Positions 37,309 through 47,541 of a DNA stretch of 64,000 bases are shown here, one piece after another. The notes beneath the pieces were generated by a model, which saw only the letters and a program-made list of their open reading frames with translations, was not told the DNA's origin and made no database searches. The stretch covers positions 1-64,000 of the forward strand of contig CAZVLU010000013.1 of NCBI GenBank assembly GCA_964628235.1. The letters run 5' to 3'. This DNA is from CAMAVH01 sp964628235 (lineage in GTDB: Bacteria; Pseudomonadota; Alphaproteobacteria; SMXQ01). Numbering within the stretch: the stretch's first letter is position 1; each line of letters begins with the position of its first letter. The position numbers and the translations under genes are program-made.

Positions 37309-37614
37309 GAGGGTCAAACTCCTGACAAAACGGCCATTTTCGGCCCAAAACTTGAATTTTAACGTAAGCGCGCCTGCCCCCTCGCGCAAGCCGCCGGCCC
37401 ATAAACAGGCGAGCGGTTGCCCGCATGGCTCGCGCCGCCAATCATGAAGGATTTATGACCGACCTATAAAAAACCTAGGAAAACTGCGGCTTACAGCCAT
37501 GCGCTCAACGCGTGGCTGTTTTGCGAAACGGTCGCTCCTCGGGGATCGGGGATAGGTCTACATACCTCCTTGTCGAAACGAAGAAATGCAGACCACCCCC
37601 GAAGGAGACCTAAG
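37309..37614. other. Intergenic region with terminator-like hairpin upstream of DUF1127-like gene
   Basis: This 306 bp region lies between two divergent genes. It is AT-richer than average, with ACCTATAAAAAACC near 37463-37476 as a possible promoter core. A hairpin of ten pairs including one T-G pair (CAGCCATGCG at 37494-37503 with CGCGTGGCTG at 37509-37518, loop CTCAA) is followed by four T residues. It could be a terminator of a short upstream RNA or part of the leader of the gene at 37615, whose binding site GAAGGAGA is strong. Confidence 0.5.
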
Positions 37615-37929
37615 ATGACCACACAGAATTTGAACCCGGCCGACCTCCCCTACGCGAAGGGCGCCGAAATGATCACCACCGCTTACAACCTGATCGCCGG
37701 CGTTGTCGCCGCGCTGACCAAGCTGTACGGCGTCGTGTTCGAAGCCAACGAGATGCGCAACCGCTACTACGCGCTGAACGCGCTGAGCGACGCGAGCCTC
37801 AAGGCCGCCGGCCTGAGCCGCATCGACATCCCGCAGATCGTCGCCATCGAGGCCGGCCTCTTCACGCCGAACGAGGTCGCTCCGGTCGCCTCGAACAGCA
37901 ACGAAGCGCTCGCCGCTCGCGTCGCCTAA
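37615..37929 (+). CDS. Small DUF1127-like protein
   Basis: This is a 104-residue protein with a strong ribosome binding site (GAAGGAGACC) before the ATG at 37615. The C-terminal part LNALSDASLKAAGLSRIDIPQIV matches the pattern of DUF1127 (YjiS-like) proteins, small Arg-rich alphaproteobacterial factors reported to affect RNA turnover and metabolism; the Arg-rich character is weak here, so the assignment is tentative. The N-terminal half contains a helix with hydrophobic stretch AYNLIAGVVAALTKLYGVVFEANEMRNRYY. Codon use is very biased to preferred codons, suggesting high expression. Two strong hairpins follow at 38000-38061. Confidence 0.7.
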   Translation: MTTQNLNPADLPYAKGAEMITTAYNLIAGVVAALTKLYGVVFEANEMRNRYYALNALSDASLKAAGLSRIDIPQIVAIEAGLFTPNEVAPVASNSNEALAARVA

Positions 37930-37999
37930 CTACTAAGCCTACCGAGATCCGCGTAGCGTTCGCTTAAAGCGTACAGCGTCCGATACCTCCGCCGATCCC

Positions 38000-38061
38000 G
38001 AGACATCTCTCCCCCCAGATGTCTCACCCCGCAAAGGGCGCCTCAGGATGAGGCGCCCTTT
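38000..38061 (+). terminator. Tandem hairpins terminating the DUF1127-like gene
   Basis: Two perfect inverted repeats lie in tandem: GAGACATCT/AGATGTCTC (38000-38008 and 38017-38025, C-rich loop) and AAAGGGCGCCTCA/TGAGGCGCCCTTT (38033-38045 and 38049-38061, loop GGA). The second, with its 13 bp stem and T-rich end, is a good Rho-independent terminator; it may also stop prmA transcription arriving from the other side. Confidence 0.85.
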
Positions 38062-38095
38062 GTCCTTTTGGGCCAAGCCCAACTCAAACATCACA

Positions 38096-39016
38096 TCAGC
38101 CGCGCCGCATGACGAGCGTCGGCCAGACGCCCCAATCCTTTGACGGCACGCGGATGCGCCGCACCAGCCGCAGGCCTTGGGCGCGATAGGCGGCGCGCAC
38201 GGCGGCTTCCTGGCGGTCGAGCAGCCCCGACAGCACGACCGTGCCGCCCGGCGCTAGCCGCCGCGCCAGCGTCGGCGCTAGGCCGACCAGCGGCTTGGCC
38301 AGGATATTGGCGCAGATCAGATCGTAGCGCGCACCGCGCGGCACACGGGAAAAGCCCTGGCTGAGCCCGGCCCGCACGAAGCGGCCGAGCTTGTTGGCTT
38401 TGGCGTTGGCGCGCGTGTTGCGCACCGCCCAGGGGTCGTTGTCGACGGCCAGCACCGGACATTTGCGCCGCGCCGCGACGGCCAGCGCGAGAATGCCCGA
38501 GCCGCAGCCGAGATCGAGCGTGCGCGGCCGCGCCATGCGATCGAGCAAGCGGTCGAGAGCCAACAGACAACCGCGCGTCGTGTCGTGGCGGCCCGAGCCG
38601 AAGGCAGGGCCGGCATCCAACGTGAGCGCAAGGCTGCCGGGCGGCGGCGGCGTCTCGTCAAATGTGGCGCGCACGAAAAAACGCCCGGCGCGCACCGGCG
38701 GAAAGCCCTTGCGGTTCTCCGCCAGCCAATCGATCTGCGGCAATTTCTCGATATGCACTTCGGAGAGTTGCCAGCCGATGCGGCCGGCGGCACTCGCCAG
38801 CGCCGCCGTCACGGCGGAAATGTCGGGCTCGCGGTCGCAGATCGCCTCGATGCGCCAATCCTCGGCCGGGCGGTCGTTGCCCGGATCGCTGTCGGGCTCT
38901 GCCGCGCCGGTCTGCGCGCTGACCGACCCGAAATCGGAGAGCGCCGCCTCCAACGCCTCATAGGCGGCCTCGGGGGCGACGAGATGGATTTTCCACAGTT
39001 GCGGCCTATCGGTCAT
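38096..39016 (-). CDS. prmA: Ribosomal protein L11 methyltransferase
   Basis: PrmA trimethylates ribosomal protein L11 using S-adenosylmethionine. The protein has 306 residues. The N-terminal domain that recognises L11 (WKIHLVAPEAAYEALEAALSDFG, then DWRIEAICDREPD) is followed by the catalytic domain with FGSGRHDTTRGCLLALDRLL, the SAM loop TLDLGCGSGILALAVA and CANILAKPLVGLAPTLARRL. It starts 7 bp after the uvrD stop, so the two genes form one transcription unit, an arrangement seen in other Hyphomicrobiales. Its C-terminal part faces the convergent terminator near 38050. Confidence 0.92.
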   Translation of the reverse strand: MTDRPQLWKIHLVAPEAAYEALEAALSDFGSVSAQTGAAEPDSDPGNDRPAEDWRIEAICDREPDISAVTAALASAAGRIGWQLSEVHIEKLPQIDWLAENRKGFPPVRAGRFFVRATFDETPPPPGSLALTLDAGPAFGSGRHDTTRGCLLALDRLLDRMARPRTLDLGCGSGILALAVAARRKCPVLAVDNDPWAVRNTRANAKANKLGRFVRAGLSQGFSRVPRGARYDLICANILAKPLVGLAPTLARRLAPGGTVVLSGLLDRQEAAVRAAYRAQGLRLVRRIRVPSKDWGVWPTLVMRRG

Positions 39017-39023
39017 GAACGGC

Positions 39024-41306
<2,283 letters not shown>

Positions 41307-41450
41307 TTGCCGTGATTATAGCACCCGGCGCTGTCCGCCAAGCGCGAATTGCCCCCGAGAATCGTTCAGGAAAAGACGCCCGTAAAACAAGCTTTTGCAA
41401 CGGTCGCAATAGCCGCTAGAGTTTTCCCGCACCATCTTGGGAGGCTGTCG

Positions 41451-42485
41451 ATGCGCCCCGCGTTCGCGTTGCCCCGTCTAATCTTGATCGCCTCATTCCT
41501 GATCGCGGCTAACGCGATCGCTTTTTGCCTGCCGCTCGCGGCGCAAGAGGCTGTCAAGCTGACGCCCGACCGCATCGTGCAGTCGGTGGTGCAGATTCGC
41601 GCCGACATCCCTGCCGACGCGCCTTCGGCGCGCCGTCTCGGCACCCGGCGTGAAGGCGGCGGCGCGGTGATCCGCGCCGACGGCGTGCCCGACGGCCATA
41701 TCGTCACCATCGGCTACCTGCTCACCGACGCCGCGTCGATCGAAGTCACCGACCACCGCGGCCGCAAGCGCGCGGCGCAGTCCGTCGGCTTCGATCAGGC
41801 GAGCGGCCTCGGCCTCATCAAACTGTCAGGCGCCGCCGACCTGCCGGCGCTCGACATCGGCAGCACGCAGAATCTCGCTCCGCGCCAGCCGGTGATCGTC
41901 GCCAGCGACAGCAGCGTGAAAGGCTTGCAGCCGGCTATCGTCGCCTCGGTGCGCGCCTACGCCGCGTCATGGGAATATATGTTGGAGCGCGCCATTTTCG
42001 CTTCGCCGCCGATCGAGCGCTTCGGCGGCGCGCCGCTGCTCGGCGGCGACGGCAAGCTGATCGGCATCGGCTCTTTGCTGATCAACGACGCGGTGCCCGG
42101 CCAGGCGCTGCCCGGCAACATGTTCGTGCCGGCCGATTTGCTGCGCCCGGTGATCGCCGAGATGGTGGCGAGCGGCCGGCCCAAGGCCAGCCGCCCCTGG
42201 CTCGGCCTGAACGCCGACGAAATTCAGAAGGATGGCGTGCTGGTGGTCGGCAACATCACGCGCGACGGGCCGGCGGCGAAAGCCGGCCTCAAGCGCGGCG
42301 ACGTGGTGTTCGGCCTCGACGGCAAGCCGATCAAAGGCCTCGCCGACTTTTACAAGCGGCTGTGGAGCATGGGCGAGCCGGGCGTCGAAGTGCCGCTCAA
42401 GGTGATGCAAGCCGACGGCGTGCGCGTGCTGCGCCTGCAATCGGGCGATCGCTACAGCAACATGCGGGCGCAACCGACGTATTAA
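41451..42485 (+). CDS. HtrA-like trypsin-fold/PDZ protein lacking the catalytic triad
   Basis: This 344-residue protein has an N-terminal signal or anchor (residues 9-31, cleavage possible after LAAQ), a trypsin-like domain (about 35-235) and a PDZ domain (about 245-335, VLVVGNITRDGPAAKAGLKRGDVVFGLDGKPI). ATG 41451 follows GGGAGG. Aligned by eye with DegP/DegQ, the catalytic His site (TNNHV) reads TIGYL (Tyr89), the Asp site (SDLAL) reads SGLGL (Gly119) and the GNSGG serine loop reads ERFGG (Phe191). All three catalytic residues are therefore absent, and proteolysis is unlikely; a chaperone, sensor or scaffold role is inferred. It has no operon partners; the LysR gene converges on it. Confidence 0.85.
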   Translation: MRPAFALPRLILIASFLIAANAIAFCLPLAAQEAVKLTPDRIVQSVVQIRADIPADAPSARRLGTRREGGGAVIRADGVPDGHIVTIGYLLTDAASIEVTDHRGRKRAAQSVGFDQASGLGLIKLSGAADLPALDIGSTQNLAPRQPVIVASDSSVKGLQPAIVASVRAYAASWEYMLERAIFASPPIERFGGAPLLGGDGKLIGIGSLLINDAVPGQALPGNMFVPADLLRPVIAEMVASGRPKASRPWLGLNADEIQKDGVLVVGNITRDGPAAKAGLKRGDVVFGLDGKPIKGLADFYKRLWSMGEPGVEVPLKVMQADGVRVLRLQSGDRYSNMRAQPTY

Positions 42486-42494
42486 AACGGCCTG

Positions 42495-43475
42495 TCAGCG
42501 CTCGTTCTCTTCGCCGGACGCGCGCTGCAAGAGCGGATTGAGGGTCGCGTGCAGCGGCGGCCGCGCCTTCATGTAATCCTTCACGCGCTTCGTCAGATAG
42601 TCGATGAAGACCCGCATGCGCAGCGGCAGGCGGCGGTCCTTCTGATAAATGACATAGAGCGTGCGCTCGTCGATGACATGATCCGTCAGGACAGGCACCA
42701 GCGCCCCGGCAGCGATGTCGTCGAGAATCAGATATTCGCGCAGAATCGCCACCCCAAGACCGGCCAATGCCGCGTCGCGGATGACGAAGCTGCTGTTGGC
42801 GCGCGGCGCGCCGGAAACGCGCACCGTCTGCGGCCGGGCGCCGTCCTTGCCGCGGAAATCCCAGCTATATTGGGCGGCGCCGCTCGGATCGAGGCAGTTG
42901 TGGCTGGTGAGATCGGCGGGCCGCTGTGGCGTGACGTGCGTCTCGAGATAGCTCGGCGCGGCGACCAGCACGCGCGGCAGCCCCGTGATGGCACGCGCGA
43001 TGAGCGACGAATCGCGCACCGGCAGAGTGCGCACGGCGATGTCGAACCCGCCGCTGATCAAATCCATGCCGTGCGACGCGGTTTCGCGATCGGCGAGCGT
43101 CACCTGCACAGAAATCGTCGGATAAAGCCGGCAGAATTCGGCGATGATCGGCCCTAGAATTGTCTCGCCGAAGGTTTTGGATGAGACGATCTTCAATTCG
43201 CCGCTCGGCGCGGCGCTCTTGGACTGGACGCGCTCTTCGATGTCGCGCAAATCGGCCAATAGTCCCAGCGCGCTTTCGTAATAGTCGCCGCCGATGCCGG
43301 TGACGCTGAGCCCATGGGTGTTCCGGTTCAGCAGCTTGGCCCCGAGCGCGGCTTCGAGATCCTGAATGCGCTTGCTGACCATGGCGCGGGTCACGCCCAA
43401 CTCGCGGGCGGCGCGGGTATAGCTGCCGCTTTTCACCACGGCTGCGTAAGTCTCCATAAGCTTAAGGCGGTCCAT
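42495..43475 (-). CDS. LysR-family transcriptional regulator
   Basis: This 326-residue regulator has an N-terminal winged helix (residues 1-60: LMETYAAVVKSGSYTRAARELGVTRAMVSKRIQDLEAALGAKLLNRNTHGLSVT) and a periplasmic-binding-like effector domain (about 90-300). The HTH resembles the large LysR group that includes many regulators of aromatic or xenobiotic metabolism. It is divergent from the diiron-family gene at 43612, and a perfect dyad lies just upstream of its start (43484-43508), so it most likely regulates itself and that gene. The effector is unknown; a product or substrate of the catabolic genes at 43600-48500 is the natural guess. Confidence 0.92.
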   Translation of the reverse strand: MDRLKLMETYAAVVKSGSYTRAARELGVTRAMVSKRIQDLEAALGAKLLNRNTHGLSVTGIGGDYYESALGLLADLRDIEERVQSKSAAPSGELKIVSSKTFGETILGPIIAEFCRLYPTISVQVTLADRETASHGMDLISGGFDIAVRTLPVRDSSLIARAITGLPRVLVAAPSYLETHVTPQRPADLTSHNCLDPSGAAQYSWDFRGKDGARPQTVRVSGAPRANSSFVIRDAALAGLGVAILREYLILDDIAAGALVPVLTDHVIDERTLYVIYQKDRRLPLRMRVFIDYLTKRVKDYMKARPPLHATLNPLLQRASGEENER

Positions 43476-43483
43476 GCGTCCTC

Positions 43484-43508
43484 CTGTGTCAAATCATACT
43501 TGACACAG
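43484..43508. promoter_or_regulatory. Perfect 9+9 bp dyad in the LysR divergent region
   Basis: CTGTGTCAA (43484-43492) and TTGACACAG (43500-43508) are exact inverted copies around a 7 bp spacer. The dyad begins 9 bp before the LysR start, and the right arm contains TTGACA, a consensus -35 for the rightward gene. This fits a LysR autoregulatory and activation site, though the classical T-N11-A spacing is not exact. Confidence 0.75.
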
Positions 43509-43611
43509 TTATGAACCGAAAGGGCGTATTCGCCGCCGTCCCAGTCGCTAGATTGGCCCCAACACAACAGGCCGCACATAAAGCTGGCCGCTCACATGAG
43601 GGAGACGCCCG

Positions 43612-44391
43612 ATGTACACGCCCGATCAATTCAGAGAAGAAATCCTCGATAGCTTTGTCAAATTGCGCTGGAGCGTTCCCACCCTCTGGGAAGAATACCG
43701 CGACAATAATTTGACGCGCGAAGGCGCGCGCATCTATGCGCTGGAGCATTGCGTGTTCGCCGCCAATTTCCCGCGCTGGCTGGCCAACATCACCGGCAAC
43801 TGCCCGCATCTGGAAGTGCGCAGCTATCTGATCGAGAACATGTTCGTGGAAGAGGTGAAAGACCCGACGATCGTCACCGGCCACTACGAAAGCTTGGTCG
43901 ATTTCGCCGTGGCGCTCGGCGTCGATCGCCAGTTCATCTACAACTACAACGGTGCGCCGGTCACCATGATGCGCATCGCTTACTGCGATTGGGTGAGCCG
44001 CACGAAGCCCTGGCTCGAGGCTTTCGCATGCATCGCCGGCAACGAAGCGTCGCGCGGCAAGGAAGTGATCGCCCGCGTCGGCGAACGCGCCCGTACGTCG
44101 CGCAACATGTGGAAGGCGCTTAACCTTTCGCAGAAAGCGCTGGCCCATTGGGACGCCGCCGACGAAGCGGACTCCTCCGACGGCGGCCACGGCGACGCGC
44201 CGCTCGACATCATGACGAAATATGCCGACACGACGGAGAAGCAGCAGGCTTGCCTTGCCGCGATCCGTGATCGCCAGGCGGTCAATACCGTGTGGTTCAA
44301 TCAGATCGGCGAATGGGCTTACGAAGCCTCCGGCCTCAAGCCGCCGCGCGTCAATAAGCAAGCGGCGCCGAACCCGCGCCTCGCGGCCTAA
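43612..44391 (+). CDS. Heme-oxygenase-like diiron family protein (PqqC/CADD/TenA-like)
   Basis: This 259-residue all-helical protein resembles the iron-containing redox enzymes with a heme-oxygenase-like fold (relatives of PqqC, TenA, CADD and the diiron oxidases UndA/SznF). Features seen: ALEHCVFAANFPRWLANI with E45/H46, YLIENMFVEEV with E75 and E80-81, and GHYESLVDFAVALG with H91, matching the metal-ligand helices of the family; a later acidic/His helix pair would complete the site. Such enzymes use O2 on small organic or amino-acid substrates. It starts 137 bp from the divergent LysR gene, with GGGAGA before the ATG, and is followed by a terminator. The substrate is unknown. Confidence 0.72.
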   Translation: MYTPDQFREEILDSFVKLRWSVPTLWEEYRDNNLTREGARIYALEHCVFAANFPRWLANITGNCPHLEVRSYLIENMFVEEVKDPTIVTGHYESLVDFAVALGVDRQFIYNYNGAPVTMMRIAYCDWVSRTKPWLEAFACIAGNEASRGKEVIARVGERARTSRNMWKALNLSQKALAHWDAADEADSSDGGHGDAPLDIMTKYADTTEKQQACLAAIRDRQAVNTVWFNQIGEWAYEASGLKPPRVNKQAAPNPRLAA

Positions 44392-44403
44392 GCACGACAT
44401 CCA

Positions 44404-44441
44404 TCCGCCTGCCGGCCTAGCGCCGGCGGGCGGAGTTTTTT
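44404..44441 (+). terminator. Strong terminator between the diiron-family gene and the SDR gene
   Basis: A 12 bp stem with one T-G pair (CCGCCTGCCGGC at 44405-44416 with GCCGGCGGGCGG at 44422-44433), a 5 nt loop and six T residues follow the stop codon by 13 bp. It separates the diiron-family gene from the following operon, or acts as a partial terminator within one unit. Confidence 0.9.
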
Positions 44442-44463
44442 GCTTCTGTCGCCGCGTGAGGTC

Positions 44464-45225
44464 TTGTTGATACAAGTCCGTAAAACAGCCGTTGTCACGG
44501 GCGGGGCTGCCGGAATCGGCCTCGAAATCGTGCGCCATCTCGCCGCCGAAGGCATGTCCGTGCTCGCCGCCGATCGCGATGGCGCGGCTTGCGAACGCGC
44601 GTCAAAAAGCCTAGCCGAATATAAAGACCGCATCCGCGTGATCGTCGCCGATATCGGCACGCCGGAGGGCGCACGAGCCGCTGTCGACGGCGCTGTGGCG
44701 GCGTTCGGTCGCCTCGATCTTCTTTGCAACAACGCCGCCGCCCACCCCTTCGAAATGGTCGAGGGTCACAATATCGATCATTGGCGCGAAACCTTCCGCG
44801 TCAATGTCGACGGCACCATGCTGTGCAGCCAGGCCGCCCTGCCTCACATGCGCGCGCAAGGCGGCGGCAGCATCGTCAATATCGGCTCGATCAGCGGCGT
44901 GCTCTCCTATGCCGGCGGCGCGGCCTACGCCGCCTCCAAGGCCGCCGTCGCCATGTTCACCAAGACCCTGGCGCTCGAAGCCGGTCCCGACGGCATCCGC
45001 GTCAATTGCATATGCCCAGGCACGATCCGCCATCGCCCGGCATCCGCCGACGACGATAAGCCGGCCCATATCCCGCTCGGCCGCGCCGGCACACCGGCCG
45101 ACGTGGCGCATCTCGTGTCGTTTCTCGCGTCCGACGCTGCCAGTTACATGACCGGCGCTGTCATCACGCTCGACGGCGGCGCGACGGTCGGGCGTGCCCG
45201 CGTCAGCAAACGCCGCGCACCATAG
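44464..45225 (+). CDS. Short-chain dehydrogenase/reductase
   Basis: This 253-residue NAD(P)-dependent oxidoreductase has the SDR nucleotide motif TGGAAGIG at the N-terminus, CNNAAAHP, the catalytic Ser in VNIGSISGVLSYAGG, YAASK with the catalytic Tyr-Lys pair, and a C-terminal GAVITLDGGATVG close. No ATG is available; TTG codons at 44464 and 44467 after GTGAGG are the best starts, and the frame opens only just past the upstream terminator. The next gene starts 8 bp after its stop with GGAGAAATT between, so they are co-transcribed. A role oxidising an alcohol or dihydrodiol in a catabolic route is plausible; the substrate is unknown. Confidence 0.88.
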   Translation: MLIQVRKTAVVTGGAAGIGLEIVRHLAAEGMSVLAADRDGAACERASKSLAEYKDRIRVIVADIGTPEGARAAVDGAVAAFGRLDLLCNNAAAHPFEMVEGHNIDHWRETFRVNVDGTMLCSQAALPHMRAQGGGSIVNIGSISGVLSYAGGAAYAASKAAVAMFTKTLALEAGPDGIRVNCICPGTIRHRPASADDDKPAHIPLGRAGTPADVAHLVSFLASDAASYMTGAVITLDGGATVGRARVSKRRAP

Positions 45226-45233
45226 GAGAAATT

Positions 45234-46412
45234 ATGCCGTACGCCCCCATGCCTCCCGAAGCGGCCATCGCCATCAACGACATGCTCGAGCATTGCGCCC
45301 GCCTGCAACCGGGCCAGAACGTGCTGATCGTCGCCGCGCCGGACGGGCTTCATGGCGGCCGCAACATCGTCGACGAAACCGCTATCGCTTGGGTGCAGGC
45401 CGCCGTGCAGCAGCGCGGCGCGCACCCCACCGTGATGTGGGTCGACATGCCGGTACGGCCAAACGTCATCTGGCCGGACATTCCGACCAAGGAGACGATC
45501 TGGCGCGTGCCGCCGGTCCTCAAACATGCCGTGAAGGGCGCCGATCTCGTCATCAGCCATGTTCTCGATCTCTCCTCCGAGGAGGAGACCAAGGAATGGA
45601 ACGACATCCTCGCCGAAAATAAGGTGCCGATGGTGCGCAACATGGCGACCACGGCGCCGTTGCTGTGCAGCGCCTGGGCGCGCACGCCGCACGAATTGAT
45701 CTCGGAAATCCGCTATCGCATGGCCGAAATGATGAAGCCGGGCGACCGTTGGAGCCTCACCCATCCAAACGGCACCCATCTCGAAGGCAGTTCGGGCGCG
45801 CCGATCCGCGGCGGCGACAGCTATGCCTATTGGCGTCATGACGGGCGCTACCGGCCGTTTCCGGAAGGCATCTATCCGGCGGTCAACCCGCTCGACACCC
45901 AAGGCGTTTTCGTTTGCGACCGGATGATGCCGGTCTGGGCGCGCCACATCGGCATCCCGCCGCGCTTCAGCGCGCCGGTGCGCATCACCGTCGAAAACAA
46001 CCACATGACCAAATTCGAGGGCGGGCCGGAAGCGGTCGTCATCGAACGATTCCTGCGCGAATTGGCCAAGAGCGTCGGCGACGATTACGCCTTCGAAATC
46101 CGCGGGCCGCACGGCGGCGTGCACCCTTGCGCCAGCGTTACCCCGGCGCAATGCCCCGATGAGGACTACCGCGAGTTCATCGCCTCGTTCCACAGCGGCG
46201 CCGTACATATGCATCTCGGCCGCGGCGGTAAGAACTTTCCCTACAACCTGCACACGGCAGCCGAGGCGCGCGGCGCGACGCTCGTCGTCGGCAATCAGAC
46301 GCTACACGACAACGGCAGGCTCGGCGTGCTCGACCACCCCTCGGTGCGCGCCGTCGCCGCGAAATATCCCGGCCGTCCCGGCCTAGATGGCGAAAGGTGG
46401 CTCTACGGCTAA
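45234..46412 (+). CDS. M29-like / NicX-like metalloenzyme
   Basis: This 392-residue protein resembles the family that joins M29 leucyl aminopeptidases with NicX, the iron-dependent 2,5-dihydroxypyridine 5,6-dioxygenase of nicotinate breakdown. Features that led me there: an opening MLEHCARLQPGQNVLIVAAPDG, LTHPNGTHLEGSSGA in the middle, GIYPAVNP, IEIRG-like GDDYAFEIRGPHGGVHP and a C-terminal SGAVHMHLGRGGKN with two His suitable as metal ligands, then VVGNQTLHDNG. Whether it is a peptidase or a ring-cleaving dioxygenase cannot be decided by eye; the neighbours (SDR, DapA-like aldolase, TctC receptor) favour small-molecule catabolism. GGAGAA precedes the ATG. Confidence 0.6.
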   Translation: MPYAPMPPEAAIAINDMLEHCARLQPGQNVLIVAAPDGLHGGRNIVDETAIAWVQAAVQQRGAHPTVMWVDMPVRPNVIWPDIPTKETIWRVPPVLKHAVKGADLVISHVLDLSSEEETKEWNDILAENKVPMVRNMATTAPLLCSAWARTPHELISEIRYRMAEMMKPGDRWSLTHPNGTHLEGSSGAPIRGGDSYAYWRHDGRYRPFPEGIYPAVNPLDTQGVFVCDRMMPVWARHIGIPPRFSAPVRITVENNHMTKFEGGPEAVVIERFLRELAKSVGDDYAFEIRGPHGGVHPCASVTPAQCPDEDYREFIASFHSGAVHMHLGRGGKNFPYNLHTAAEARGATLVVGNQTLHDNGRLGVLDHPSVRAVAAKYPGRPGLDGERWLYG

Positions 46413-46477
46413 GCCGCCGCACGAAGAGACGCGACCGCAAAAATGCGGCGCTAAAGAATCAATAGAGGGAGGAAAGC

Positions 46478-47503
46478 ATGTCCAAGTTCATCACAGGGTT
46501 CGCTTGCGGGACTGTCGTCGCTGTCGCGGCGACAGTCGCCGTGCCAGGCTCAGCATGGGCGCAAAGCGATAATTATTATGCCGGCAAGCGCATGAGCGTC
46601 GTCATCGGTTACGCTGCCGGCGGCACAGCAGATACCGACGGTCGCCTGGTCGCCCAATTCCTCGGAAAGCATATTCCCGGCCACCCGACCATCATCGCCC
46701 AGAACCAGCCGGGCGCCGGCGGTCTTGCCTCGATCAACACCGCATATAATGTCGCGGCGGCGGACGGGCTCTCGATCTATCAGCTCGGCAGCGGCCATTA
46801 CCTGCAGCAGCTCGCCGGCTCTAGCGTGGTCAAGTTCGACCTCAGCAAAATGCCGGTGCTGGGCAGTTGGACGCGCAGCACTTACGCTCTCGTCGTGCGG
46901 AGCGACAAGTTCAAGAGCATCGAGGACATCCGCAAATCCTCCACCCCGCCGGCCATCGGCACGCAGGGCCTCGGCACCGGCACCTATCTGTTCAGCCTGG
47001 TGTGGCAGAACGCGCTGGGCATCAAGCTCAACATGGTCCACGGCTACGAAAGCGCCGAGCAGGATTTAGCGATCGAGCGTGGCGAGATCGACGGTCGCAC
47101 CAATACGACCGAAAGCATCGTCCGCGCCCGGCCGCAGTGGCTCAGCAGCGGCTTCGCCAAGGTGCTCGCCGTGAGCGGCACCGAACGCGATCCGCTCATC
47201 CCCGACGCGCCAACCGTGCGCGAGCTCGTGGCCGACCCCGGCGCGCTGTTCGAGACGATCAACGAAGGTCTGTCGGCGGCGCGGCCCTACGTGCTGCCGC
47301 CGAAGACTCCCAACGAACGCGTCGTCACGCTCCGCAAGGCATGGAACGACATGCTTCAGGATCAAGAGTTCATCGCCGAGCTCGAAAGACGGAAATTCAA
47401 GTTCATTCCGGTGAAGGGCGAAGAATTGGAGGCGTTCTATCGCCGGGTCGTCGCCGACACGCCGACTGAAGTCATCGATATTCTAAAGGCGAATTTCAAA
47501 TAG
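46478..47503 (+). CDS. TctC-family binding protein within the catabolic operon
   Basis: This 341-residue periplasmic receptor has a signal peptide ending near residue 28 (PGSAWAQSD) and the TctC pattern YYAGKRMSVVIGYAAGGTADTDGRLVAQFLGKHIPGHPTIIAQNQPGAGG. It lies 65 bp after the M29-like gene and 38 bp before the DapA-like gene, with GGGAGGAAAGC before the ATG, so it is part of one operon with enzymes that probably degrade its ligand. The ligand is not evident. No membrane components (TctA, TctB) are encoded here, so it must use a transporter encoded elsewhere or act as a sensor. Confidence 0.88.
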   Translation: MSKFITGFACGTVVAVAATVAVPGSAWAQSDNYYAGKRMSVVIGYAAGGTADTDGRLVAQFLGKHIPGHPTIIAQNQPGAGGLASINTAYNVAAADGLSIYQLGSGHYLQQLAGSSVVKFDLSKMPVLGSWTRSTYALVVRSDKFKSIEDIRKSSTPPAIGTQGLGTGTYLFSLVWQNALGIKLNMVHGYESAEQDLAIERGEIDGRTNTTESIVRARPQWLSSGFAKVLAVSGTERDPLIPDAPTVRELVADPGALFETINEGLSAARPYVLPPKTPNERVVTLRKAWNDMLQDQEFIAELERRKFKFIPVKGEELEAFYRRVVADTPTEVIDILKANFK

Positions 47504-47541
47504 ATGCCTGCGCCGGCATGCTGAATGTCAGGGAGTGAAAA

